64,000 nt of DNA, taken from assembly GCA_014529385.2 (NCBI GenBank), contig CM043971.1:93590840-93654839 (forward strand), read 5' to 3'. The notes below the pieces were generated by a model that was given only the letters and a program-made list of their open reading frames with translations, was not told the origin of the DNA and searched no databases. This DNA is from Adiantum capillus-veneris. Lineage: Eukaryota; Streptophyta; Polypodiopsida; Polypodiales; Pteridaceae. Positions within the stretch are counted from its first letter, which is position 1. Each line of letters opens with the position of its first letter. Made by a program: the position numbers and the translations under genes. Shown here in pieces: positions 25,039-34,677 of the stretch.

Positions 25039-26416
25039 TGATGGGGGCTTTTCACAAGCCAAGCTCCCATACCCCTCTTCTCTCGTCCCCACCCCATGAA
25101 AACCCCCTCTTAGGGAGGGAGTGATAAAACGCATTAGAAAAAGTAAGAAAAAAAATAAAGTATGATTATGTAAATATATAAGAAAGGTAAAATAGGCCAC
25201 CTCATGCCTGCGGGGTAGCCCATCCCCACCTTGCCTCCTTTTTCTTCACTGTTGCCCCGCCGGGTGTCCCTTTTCCTCTCCTCCACTCAAAAGGTCAACC
25301 CCCTCTCTCTTCCCCTTGTCCTTTCTCCTTTCTCTCTCCCCTCAAGCTACCCCACCTCTCACCAATAATGCATTATAACTCACCAATAATGCACCCTAAC
25401 TCACATGCAACTTACCATATCTTCCAAAATAGTATACCCCACCCCCTCTTTCTCTCTCCTATCATATCCCATGACCCAAATACCCCCCTCTCTCTCTAAA
25501 GGGTGCCATGTCTCTTGTCTTGTAGCTAAATAACCTCCCCCACACTCACACACACTCAGTTTCACTGAAAAAGGTGCCCACAGACCCATCCCCACCCGGT
25601 GGTTACCTGATTTTTCTTGTGTTCACACACATCTGCACACAGATTCACCTCTGAACACACTCCCCTCTCTCCCCTCTTGTAATTACTTTATTCTCCATGT
25701 CACCTCTCACTTTTTTTCATCAACCCATCTCTCTCTCTCTTAGTCTCTCTCTCATGAGAGTGCTGTTCTGGCACATATACACACAGCCAGACAAGTGGGG
25801 CCCACAGTCACATGGCCTATGTAGATAATGATTTCTTCATTTCTAAATTCTAGAATTTCTCCCCCCTCCTCCCCTATATAAAGAGGGGTCACCATCACAC
25901 TAAACACACACACACCATCACCAAAGAGTACACTATGCACTGTGTGTGCCTAGTGCACACACACACACACACACCATCACCAAAGAGTACACTATGCACT
26001 GTGTGTGCCTAGTCCACACACACACACCCACACCATCACCATCACCGCAATCACCATGCTCGTATTAAGCATGACCTCTACACCCTTGGGCTATGGAAGA
26101 TGAAGGGAAACTAAATGAATGATGATGGCCGTAACCCTCGTGCGAGTCTTTGCCATCAACTCCCACCTATCCGCCATGTGCTCTACCACGCTCTCCCTTC
26201 TCATTCCCCTACCCTATGCTCCCCATTTCATCGGCTTATTCTCTAAATAAAGCTTGAGGTTTTGTGAGTATGTTTTCTTGCAATGTTTTGCCCATGTCAG
26301 GTGTGCGGAATCGCCACCTAGTCTTGTGTTTGGAGTGAGCTTGTGTATGTGTGAAGGGTGTGCGGATTCGCCATCCTTTTGTGGTGCCTAAGTACCAAGC
26401 CGCTATACCCCCTCCC

Positions 26417-26471
<55 letters not shown>

Positions 26472-26681
26472 TGATCTCATTCCCTTTCCTCTTCATCAGT
26501 GCTCCCAAGCATCCATCTCTCTTGGATGAAAAATTTGTTATGGTGGTGTGTTGTTTGCGTCCTAGCCATTGAAGCTAGATGGTGCCCCCTGTTTGCTTTA
26601 CCATGACAAGCTCGAGGCGCGCCATTCGGTCCCCGGTGTTTTAAAGGCCGTCGGGGTTCGGGGTTCGCTTTGCTCCCGTCA
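25039..26681 (+). repeat. E3 LTR1
   Basis: It begins TGATGGGGGC after the purine run AAAAGGGGAGGG and ends GCTCCCGTCA, followed by TT and the PBS. A TATA box lies at 25875. A 70-bp tandem duplication with CA repeats occupies 25909-26035, and there is a (TC)n tract at 26419-26468. Length is 1,643 bp. Confidence 0.8.
25875..25883 (+). promoter_or_regulatory. TATA box of E3 LTR1
   Basis: TATATAAAG lies in a C-rich context (CCTCCCC upstream). LTR2 has TATATAAGG at 32473. The repeated CACCATCACC blocks begin about 25 bp downstream, near the expected transcription start. Confidence 0.6.
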
Positions 26682-26683
26682 TT

Positions 26684-26701
26684 TGGTGCCCCCATGGAGG
26701 A
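26684..26701 (+). other. Primer-binding site of E3
   Basis: TGGTGCCCCCATGGAGGA starts two bases after the LTR end, the same spacing as in E1. The TGG...CCC start fits a tRNA 3' end complement of the plant TGGCGCCCACC kind, but I cannot assign the tRNA. Confidence 0.55.
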
Positions 26702-26754
26702 TCTTTTCATGAAACCCTTCAGTTTACAAGACTGAAACCCCTAAACTATTGTGA

Positions 26755-27220
26755 ATGGATGAATGGCTAGCAGGATTTGCTAATTGGACGATAGAAGAAG
26801 AAGAGCTCCAAGCACAACTAGACGAACTCCGCATCTCCATCGAAGCTCGAGTGCCAGGCATAACGGTAATCGATTTGCAGTGGGAGAGTCAACCAACACG
26901 CCAAACCCAGTGGATATACATAGGCCAAGTGCCAAGAAGAAGAAGGAGAAGGTCGAAACCATGTCCGCAACCTACAACCAACCCACAACAACAAAATGGA
27001 AGGAGCTCTACACAATAGAGAATCAACACTATTCTACTTTGAGAATCGGGTAACTCAAGTCACCGAGGTAATTATCACAGTCAGTTTTCAAGTCGCACCT
27101 AATGCTGCAGCACAGATAACGGAAGCATTGGCTCACACTCTCACTAGAGAAACTAGGGATCTACTGAGTTTGTTTCAGGAAAGAACATCACCCTCTCCCA
27201 CAAGCTTGGACAGTGACTAA
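26755..27220 (+). pseudogene. Short leader ORF of E3
   Basis: An ATG at 26755 opens 87 codons (MDEWLAGFANWTIEEEELQ, then an arginine cluster). An overlapping frame continues to 27220 (VTQVTEVIITVSFQVAPNA, LTRETRDLLSLFQERTS). A single frameshift would join them into one helical, basic protein of about 150 residues. It resembles the N-terminal part of plant Gag-like proteins in composition only. The function is unknown. Confidence 0.4.
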
Positions 27221-28640
27221 GCACCTCTAAGCTTCACATGAATCAGTATAGAAAATGGGAGTTGTAGCTAAATGAGCTGTATTTTTTGCCTATATTTTTA
27301 CTTTTTTATTTGGAGCCACGGTTGAGGAGATATGATCAAAATATTGGACCCCAATCTGCCCACATCATGCAGGGACAACTCATTTCCAACTTCTCTAGTT
27401 TCTGTTCACACTGTCTCTTCTCTTCTTGTGTAAACCCTTGGGGGTTCTCTTCACCTATAAAAGGGGACCTTTTCTTCCTTGAAAACCATTGAAGCATTCA
27501 AGCCATTGATGAGAGGAATTCATGAGGGAGTGAGTAGTAATGCTTAATTGTACTTAGCCATTAACATAAGACTAAGCCTACACTTTCTCCTAGAGGAAGA
27601 CTAGCGATTCTTGTAAGCTATCCTTAGAAGATCAACTTTAATCGAAGAAGGTCTTGGATTTGGTATATCAATCAAAGATGAATTCTTTCCTCTTCTTCTA
27701 TCTCCATAAAAAACGGTGCCGAAGGGTTTGACAAGTAAGATGTGTTCTACATTGATATTTTGTTGATTTCTTGTTGTTTTCTTTTCCATCTCTAATCCAA
27801 CATATATATACATATAATCTCATCTCCTTAACCAAACCTATCTCTCTCACTCTAAGAAATTCATTCTCTCTATAAATTCTAGGTTCTCCTTGCTATAGGT
27901 ACATCTCTCCCAATAGTATCCTTATTGCCTACGGGCAAGAATAGGGCTTGGGAGAGAAACTTCTCATCTCTTCACTTCTCTCATATCTACATTTCTCACA
28001 TACTATCCTAGATGAATAATCCACATGATGAGAATTTCTACCGCTTCCACTCTGTGCGATCTATTAGAATTAACGTATGGATTAGCCGTAAAATACACTT
28101 TCAACAATGTATAGGGTTTTTCTTTGGTCCAGAAAGGCTCAATGAAATACTTCTTTCACCGGATCCCATCATACTACCTCTTATACACTATAAATTTTCT
28201 TTTGACGTAAGTGTAGTTATCTTGCTATGAACCAAGAGGATTTGTACACACAATTAATCCCAATCACTAGACAAAATATATATATTATGGTAAGCACAAA
28301 AGTACAATTCCAAAGAACAATTCGTAGCCTGTTTGGTCGACAAAGATTGAACGTAATTAATCCATCTATCTTGTGTTCTTTCTTTGTGTGTGTGAGTACA
28401 AGAGAGAAAGAATGAAGCTTCTTTGATTGCACTTCCTTCCAAACCCTATACTTCATGGCATCTATGGTTTAACTCCTTCATATAGTTTTTGGAATTCTCT
28501 CACAAACTCTCACAGCCAAAAGCCCGATTCTTTCCTGGCAAGACCGAAAATTTCTCGACATATTTTTGGTGAACCTGACGCGAAACTGCTTGGGTGAGAG
28601 TTTTTGGGTAACCATCGGTGATCATGTTGAGCAACAGGGT
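27221..28640 (+). other. E3 internal untranslated stretch with a second TATA-like site
   Basis: No gene is supported. TATAAAAG at 27456 in CACCTATAAAAGGGG and a PBS-like TTTTTGGTGAACCTGACGCG near 28563 would fit a second, older LTR (about 27.25-28.56 kb) in front of the gag genes. No partner LTR is visible. Confidence 0.35.
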
Positions 28641-29084
28641 ATGCATTTTGACCCAACAACAATGCAAATGTTTCAAGCATTTTCAATGTTCATGCAACAA
28701 CAACATGCCACTGAAAGAAGGGAGATTTCAGCAACCAAAGCCATACAAGCGGTCGTCAATAGAATGGATCAGTTCAATCGAAAAGACGTAACCAAGTATC
28801 TGTGCGAGTATGTGAAGGAGATGGAGCTGCATTGTGTGTCAGAAGGTGAGATGATTCAAAGCTTTGAGCTAGTTGTTGCTTCAGAAATTAGGGAACATGT
28901 TAGGGGAATTAAAGATGGGCATGGGAGAAACTGGGAAGAACTCAAGGTAGCTTTGAAGGAGGAATATTTCATGGAGGACTCTGAGAGAGTAACAAAAAGG
29001 GTTCTGGCATCAGATCAACCATTTGTCTTACCTTTGGTACAAGGCAATGTACCGTTTGAAGTTTTAATCTATGTCCTAGTATAA
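28641..29084 (+). CDS. E3 gag-like ORF 1
   Basis: From the first in-frame ATG it encodes 147 residues: MHFDPTTMQMFQAFSMFMQQ, then FNRKDVTKYLCEYVKEME, HCVSEGEMIQSFELVV and LKVALKEEYFMED. This resembles the N-terminal part of plant Ty3 Gag proteins. It stops before any zinc knuckle, and the last 30 codons look out of frame with the family, so it may be a truncated gag. It lies 83 bp upstream of a second, different gag gene. Confidence 0.5.
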   Translation: MHFDPTTMQMFQAFSMFMQQQHATERREISATKAIQAVVNRMDQFNRKDVTKYLCEYVKEMELHCVSEGEMIQSFELVVASEIREHVRGIKDGHGRNWEELKVALKEEYFMEDSERVTKRVLASDQPFVLPLVQGNVPFEVLIYVLV

Positions 29085-29167
29085 GAGGGTATACACGCCT
29101 CCTTGTAAAGAAGAAAAAAACTTTTGCAAGTTAAGCAGTGTGTCTTTCTAGCCCTCTCTCAGTAATC

Positions 29168-30121
29168 ATGGCAAGTGTAGCATTTCCAACATTTAAAGGA
29201 AAGAAGGGGGAGGATTTGGTAACAGACTTCCTAGATGACTTTGAAGTAGCATGTGTAGTGAGCAACAAAGATACGGATGAATCCCGGGTTAGAATCTTTA
29301 AGCATCTCATGAAGCTAGAAGGTAGATCATGGTACAATGCACTTCCACAAGCAACCAAGGATGACAGGGAACCCTTAAAAAATGCTTTTAAGAGGCGCTT
29401 TGGGGGAGGTACCACTTCAGAAAAGTTGTGGGACAAGTTGAGAGACTTAAAGCAGGGAGGCCTGTTGGAGTATGCTACCTACGAGTCCAAATTTGTGGAC
29501 TTATGGGAGAGATGGGTTGCCTCACTGGAGGAAGGTGAAGGAGCGCCTAATTTCCTAAAGAAGGACCGTTTCATTGCTGGTCTATGGTCGCTGCTTAGAG
29601 AGAAGGTGAAGGGAAGGTTTCCTGCAACATATGAGTTGGCAGTCGAAGTAGCCCGCCTTAAAGACAAGAAGCTACGCATGCAAGCAAGAGTAAACGAGTC
29701 AGACGAAACAAGCTCAGCCCGACCAACCCCAGTGACTGCAACAACCAATCATAGAGTCCAACCGCAGGAGGCATTAGAAGAGCAAGACCTGCTGAGTCGA
29801 ATCACCACCCAACTAGACAGTTTATCTGTGCATCTGGTGCAGCAAGAGCATGCACCTGGAAGGAACCCAGAACAAGGAAGAGGACAACAAAGGCAGAACC
29901 CAAAGTACCACTGTTACAACTACGGGGAAGATGGCCATGAAATGTACTACTGTCCACACCCGAGGAGGCAGAATTTCAATACAGGGGGGAGACAGAATCA
30001 GATCTCTCCACCAAGAGCAAGACCACCGCCACTCAGGCAACCAATCCCACCTGTTCAAATCCCACCACCAGCGGTGCAACCACAGCTGGCCACACCAATT
30101 CGACGCCAGTCACCAATGTAA
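29168..30121 (+). CDS. E3 Gag (ORF 2)
   Basis: A 317-codon open frame from ATGGCAAGTG. The Gag core is clear: VAFPTFKGKKGEDLVTDFL, LEGRSWYNALPQATKDD, AFKRRFGGG and FIAGLWSLLREKVKGRFP. Near residue 245 a zinc knuckle, CYNYGEDGHEMYYC, has Tyr in place of the second Cys. A proline-rich tail follows. It would assemble particles, possibly using Pol from a partner element. An upstream GTG at 29138 is open too, but the ATG fits the family start better. Confidence 0.75.
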   Translation: MASVAFPTFKGKKGEDLVTDFLDDFEVACVVSNKDTDESRVRIFKHLMKLEGRSWYNALPQATKDDREPLKNAFKRRFGGGTTSEKLWDKLRDLKQGGLLEYATYESKFVDLWERWVASLEEGEGAPNFLKKDRFIAGLWSLLREKVKGRFPATYELAVEVARLKDKKLRMQARVNESDETSSARPTPVTATTNHRVQPQEALEEQDLLSRITTQLDSLSVHLVQQEHAPGRNPEQGRGQQRQNPKYHCYNYGEDGHEMYYCPHPRRQNFNTGGRQNQISPPRARPPPLRQPIPPVQIPPPAVQPQLATPIRRQSPM

Positions 30122-30214
30122 CCACCACCACAATCACCACTTACAATCATCCTATGCCCACCATCAATTGGTACCCGCACACCAAGTATCATTGGTCTTA
30201 CAGAAGAGGTCAAA

Positions 30215-31597
30215 ATGAGTGTAAGAGAGGAAGGATCAAGTAAGAAGACTATTCAAAGAACTCAAGCAGTGGAACAAGAGGTTAAAGAATCAAAAGATGC
30301 TACCCAGGTGGGGGAGGTAAGTCAAGAAAATTGTGTTACAAATGTGAGTACATATTTAACCTTGAATGAAATAGGCACCAAAGCGATCAATCGACAGCAT
30401 TGGGCAGTAAGGGTAAGAAGGTGTAAAGTGTTGATTAGGCCTCGTCAGAGTAAGAGGAATGCAAAGGTCATGAAAGATACAAGAGAAGAGGAAAACCAGC
30501 CTGTTAGCAAGGCTTTGCAGAAGATGGACAACATATCAAGCAAAGGGGAGGGCTTTGAAAACGGAAGCCTATGCACCAACATGGACCCAGGACAGTGTAG
30601 CAAGCTAAAGGAATCTTGCATCAAGGCAGTTTCACTTGAGGACCATAACGAAGAGGTAAGTATGACTGAAGGTTTGGAGTTGGCTATTGCTCCAGAGGCT
30701 TGGCAGCCAAGCAAGACTTTATTGTGTAGTGTTATAGACTTGGAGATGGGTAATGCCTCCAGTTTATGTGAGGGTGTTCAAAGTAAGTTTGATGATCAAT
30801 ATGTTGCCAAACTTTTAAGGATGTTCCAAACCCCTCCACAACACAGCATTGTGTTTGCATGGGATGCATCAGACCTATGGCTATGGCTAGCTGCTCTAAC
30901 ATATAGAGAGAAGATCAGCATGGAGATAAGAGCAAAGGAGCCATGGATAGACAAAAGCCTGATAGAATGCAAGAATAAAGACCTCATTCGTAATTTGCTA
31001 CAATTTTTTACAAATAGTGCAACCTCTCTTTGGAGAAAGGTAAGTGGATTACACTTGTATTTAAGCTGCAGGGTAGGTAGCTTGCTATTAGCATCAGTAA
31101 AGGAAGCTGACATGTTTGAGCACACCCAAAAGAAGCATGATATGCTTGCAGTTTTTTCTAATGGCAGTAAGCAAGACTCTGAAGACAACTTGAGCTCACC
31201 ACACCAACAAGGCGGCCATATATGGTGGATTCTTGGTACACTCTTGGAAATCATAATTTTCAGTTCTATCTTTGCAGGAGCCAAGATGCTCATTTCCCCT
31301 CTCGCTACTGGTGGTTACAAATTTGATCCAATTTGGCATGCAAATTTTATTGTTCGTACACTGCAAACAATGATCCTATTTTTCACTTGGGATCCAAGAG
31401 GACATTGGCACAAAGTTCTGGAAGCCATGGGCTTCCCCTTTAATCAACCGACACTATTCCAAGGAACAAGTTATCACTCGGACCTGTTACAGATTCAGGA
31501 ATATCCCAGAAATCTCACCAATGGCCAAATGGAATGGCTAGTTCAGAAGGCAACTCGATATCGGATCCTACAACTAAGCGAAAGAAGAAACAGATGA
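30215..31597 (+). CDS. E3 460-residue ORF with a membrane-type segment
   Basis: An uninterrupted 460-codon frame lies between gag and the 3' LTR, where env-like genes sit in some plant LTR elements. The N-terminal half is hydrophilic and charged. Around residue 330-355 a hydrophobic run (WWILGTLLEIIIFSSIFAGA) could span a membrane. The C-terminal 82 residues contain FFTWDPRGHWHKVLEAMG and are duplicated at 24752. No signal peptide is seen and I recognise no family. The frame has stayed open although the element has no pol. It could be an env-like protein or a captured gene. Confidence 0.6.
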   Translation: MSVREEGSSKKTIQRTQAVEQEVKESKDATQVGEVSQENCVTNVSTYLTLNEIGTKAINRQHWAVRVRRCKVLIRPRQSKRNAKVMKDTREEENQPVSKALQKMDNISSKGEGFENGSLCTNMDPGQCSKLKESCIKAVSLEDHNEEVSMTEGLELAIAPEAWQPSKTLLCSVIDLEMGNASSLCEGVQSKFDDQYVAKLLRMFQTPPQHSIVFAWDASDLWLWLAALTYREKISMEIRAKEPWIDKSLIECKNKDLIRNLLQFFTNSATSLWRKVSGLHLYLSCRVGSLLLASVKEADMFEHTQKKHDMLAVFSNGSKQDSEDNLSSPHQQGGHIWWILGTLLEIIIFSSIFAGAKMLISPLATGGYKFDPIWHANFIVRTLQTMILFFTWDPRGHWHKVLEAMGFPFNQPTLFQGTSYHSDLLQIQEYPRNLTNGQMEWLVQKATRYRILQLSERRNR

Positions 31598-31622
31598 GCT
31601 AGAGACATGAATGCCTCTAGCC

Positions 31623-31634
31623 AAAAGGGGAGGG
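31623..31634 (+). other. Polypurine tract of E3
   Basis: AAAAGGGGAGGG lies four bases before the LTR2 start TGATGGGGGC. It is duplicated at 25023-25034 before LTR1. Confidence 0.6.
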
Positions 31635-31638
31635 CTAA

Positions 31639-33020
31639 TGATGGGGGCTTTTCACAAGCCAAGCTCCCATACCCCTCTTCTCTCGTCCCCACCCCATGAA
31701 AACCCCCTCTTAGGGAGGGAGTGATAAAACGCATTAGAAAAAGTAAGAAAAAAAATAAAGTATGATTATGTAAATATATAAGAAAGGTAAAATAGGCCAC
31801 CTCATGCCTGCGGGGTAGCCCATCCCCACCTTGCCTCCTTTTTCTTCACTGTTGCCCCGCCGGGTGTCCCTTTTCCTCTCCTCCACTCAAAAGGTCAACC
31901 CCCTCTCTCTTCCCCTTGTCCTTTCTCCTTTCTCTCTCCCCTCAAGCTACCCCACCTCTCACCAATAATGCATTATAACTCACCAATAATGCACCCTAAC
32001 TCACATGCAACTTACCCTATCTTCCAAAATAGTATACCCCACCCCCTCTTTCTCTCTCCTATCATATCCCATGACCCAAATACCCCCCTCTCTCTCTAAA
32101 TGGCGCCATGTCTCTTGTCTTGTAGCTAAATAACCTCCCCCACACTCACACACACTCAGTTTAACTGAAAAAGGTACCCACAGACCCATCCCCACCCGGT
32201 GGTTACCTGATTTTTCTTGTGTTCACACACATCTGCACACAGATTCACCTCTGAACACACTCCCCTCTCTCCCCTCTTGTAATTACTTTATTCTCCATGT
32301 CACCTCTCACTTTTTTTCATCAACCCATCTCTCTCTCTTAGTCTCTCTCTCATGAGAGTGCTGTTCTGGCATATATACACACAGCCAGACAAGTGAGGCC
32401 CACAGTCACATGGCCTATGTAGATAATGATTTCTTCATTTCTAAATTCTAGAATTTCTCCCCCCTCCTCCCCTATATAAGGAGGGGTCACCATCACACTA
32501 AACACACACACACACCATCACCAAAGAGTACACTATGCACTGTGTGTGCCTAGTGCACACACACACACACACACACACCATCACCAAAGAGTACACTATG
32601 CACTGTGTGTGCCTAGTGCACACACACACACACACACCATCATCATCACCGCAATCACCATGCTCGTCTTAAGCATGACCTCTACACCCTTGGGCTTTGG
32701 AAGATGAAGGGAAACTAAATGAATGATGATGGCCGTAACCCTCGTGCGAGTCTTCGCCATCAACTCCCACCTATCCGCCATGTGCTCTACCACGCTCTCC
32801 CTTCTCATTCCCCTACCCTATGCTCCCCATTTCATCGCCTTATTCTCTAAATAAAGCTTGAGGTTTTGTGAGTATGTTTTCTTGCAATGTTTTGCCCATG
32901 TGAGGTGTGCGGAATCGCCACCTAGTCTTGTGTTTGGAGTGAGCTTGTGTATGTGTGAAGGGTGTGCGGATTCGCCATCCTTTTCTGGTGCCTAAGTACT
33001 AAGCCGCTATACCCCCTCCC

Positions 33021-33056
<36 letters not shown>

Positions 33057-33266
33057 ACTTGATCTCATTCCCTTTCCTCTTCATCAGTGCTCCCAAGCAT
33101 CCATCTCTCTTGGATGAAAACTTTGTTATGGTGGTGTGTTGTTTGCGTCCTAGCCGCTAAAGCTAGGTGGTGCCCCATGTTTGGTTTACCATGACAGGCT
33201 CGAGGCGCGCCATTCGGTCCCCGGTGTTTTAGAGGCCATCGAGGTTCGGTGTTTGCTTTGCTCCCG
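31639..33266 (+). repeat. E3 LTR2, 3' end clipped
   Basis: It is colinear with LTR1 over its whole length. It should end CTCCCGTCA but runs CTCCCG and then directly into RPL12-like coding sequence at 33267, so the last three bases are missing and the junction is not a normal integration boundary. The (TC)n tract is shorter than in LTR1. Confidence 0.8.
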
Positions 33267-33372
33267 AAACATCGCCAAGGATATTACCAAGGACTGGAAG
33301 GGCTTGCACGTTATCGTCAAGCTCACTGTCCAAAATCGTCAAGCCAAGGTTGATGTCGTCCCTTCCATTATC
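33267..33372 (+). pseudogene. RPL12: Ribosomal protein L12 (60S) gene fragment
   Basis: The plus strand reads [19 protein letters not shown] and continues [14 protein letters not shown], the conserved centre of eukaryotic ribosomal protein L12 (uL11 family), which helps form the GTPase-associated stalk base. Only about 34 codons are present; both termini are missing. After VVPS the frame continues into unrelated sequence and a (CT)n tract at 33469-33537. It is fused directly to the clipped E3 LTR, so it was either captured by the MULE or joined during repair. Confidence 0.8.
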
Positions 33373-33463
33373 TACGAGGGATCCAATTTGGGTGGCATCT
33401 CTGCTGGTTTTCTCTCCTTTCTTTCTGTTGCTTCTACTTCTGATTTCGCGGCCCTGCGTTGCC

Positions 33464-33468
<5 letters not shown>

Positions 33469-33537
<69 letters not shown>
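33469..33537. repeat. (CT)n microsatellite
   Basis: An uninterrupted CT array of about 70 bp lies between the RPL12 fragment and the 3' side of the aldolase fragment. Confidence 0.95.
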
Positions 33538-33539
<2 letters not shown>

Positions 33540-33707
33540 ACTAGGAATAAACGGTAGCTAAATTAAATCATGATAAAGATGCCCGTTACATAAACCTCAG
33601 AAAAATAGCCCATTTGCTTCATTCTGCAGCCACCCCCACACCTAAACATTATTACAGAACATGAAACATCATTGCAATCAAAACTCAATAGCTTAAGAAT
33701 ATAAAGA

Positions 33708-34370
33708 TCTAATACTTGTAGTTGGCAACATGAAGCGATTCATCAATGCCAACTCCCTTAGCAGCATCTCCAACATATTTGCCAAGTACAGCCGCCTCAC
33801 TAGAGTTGGCCTTGCATCGGGCAAGCAAAGCAGCTTGTGTTGTAGGAATGTTTTCCTTCTTTCCAGCCCAAGTCTTCAAAGTGCTGGCTTTCATTAATGC
33901 TCGTCCAAATGAGAAAGAAAGTATCCATGGCTTCTTGGTATCCAGCTCATTCATGGCATTCAAATTCAAAGTTTCTTCTTCCTCACTTTGACCGCCGGAC
34001 AAGAACATGACACCAGGAACAGCATGCGGAACCGTCCTTTGAAGTGCTTGTACAGCATAGCGAGCCAACCCATTTGCATTCTCAAGTATGGCAAGAGGAG
34101 ACGGCTCAGTTGGACCAATCTTGAGCACAGCTCTCCACTTCGCAAATCGGGCTCCAGCATTGGGCAAGGCCGTCCAATCTCTGAGTGGTTGTCTCACCGT
34201 CAGCGCATGCCTGCAAGGTTGACAGTGCCCTTATCTACCTTGATGCCGAGGACTAATCCATCCTCTTTAAGTACCTCCACAAACGGCTCCCTTGCCAGGT
34301 CGCAATGTAATTGGCAGCCGCAATAAGCTCAGTTGCATATTTACCCTCGACAGGGGCCATGGCAGCTAGC
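33708..34370 (-). pseudogene. FBA: Cytosolic fructose-bisphosphate aldolase pseudogene with internal deletions
   Basis: On the minus strand the start is MAPVEGKYATELIAAANYIA near 34360. Then come remnants of the substrate region ([13 protein letters not shown] and [12 protein letters not shown] in shifted frames), and then an open 162-codon frame: [38 protein letters not shown] and a natural C-terminus SLHVANYKY. The enzyme cleaves fructose-1,6-bisphosphate in glycolysis. Three internal blocks are missing: after NYIAT, after DGLAQ, and after GLARYA. The active-site lysine regions fall in these gaps, so it is inactive. Antisense 3' UTR-like sequence precedes it at 33538-33707. Confidence 0.85.
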
Positions 34371-34386
34371 AAGGTAGAGATGCAAG

Positions 34387-34387
<1 letters not shown>

Positions 34388-34453
<66 letters not shown>
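34388..34453. repeat. (TC)n microsatellite at LINE 5' end
   Basis: It follows the aldolase 5' UTR (GCAAGGG on the plus strand) and ends exactly at GCAGCCG, the first LINE bases. On the aldolase strand it would be a (GA)n tract of the 5' UTR. Confidence 0.9.
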
Positions 34454-34456
<3 letters not shown>

Positions 34457-34677
34457 GCCGTTTTTGACCTAGTAGACAGCAGTCCACTCTTTTGATCATA
34501 ACTTCTTCATCCGAACTCCGATTTGGGTGATCTATAGCCTCAATCGAAGAGCACAAAGTCCTCTACGCATTGATGTAAAGACAAAAACTTTCAGAGTTAT
34601 GGAAGGCGTTTCTGTAGCAGCATTTCTGAAGTGAATAGGTTCAACAAAATTGATTCTCTTCTCCTATTTTACATACA

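Larger units (their letters stand above)
24752..33266 (+). mobile_element. E3: pol-less gag-carrying LTR element, partly duplicated (6,600-bp period)
   Basis: Positions 24752-26681 and 31352-33266 are direct repeats offset by 6,600 bp. Each contains the 3' end of a long ORF, a PPT-like purine run and an LTR. The left copy is followed by a PBS, a leader, two gag-type genes and a 460-codon ORF. No protease, RT or integrase is present, so it is non-autonomous, like the published TR-GAG class. LTRs differ at about three dozen places by eye over 1.63 kb, so it is much younger than E1. The left boundary lies inside the 460-codon ORF and the right LTR lacks its last bases. No target-site duplication is found. 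Confidence 0.75.

Noticed and set aside
25909-26035. CA-rich duplicated block in LTR1 as a separate transposon
   Set aside because: It is present at the same place in LTR2 and is simply an internal tandem duplication of about 70 bp in the LTR.
33540-34370. Working aldolase gene
   Set aside because: Internal blocks including active-site regions are missing and the first half is frameshifted.
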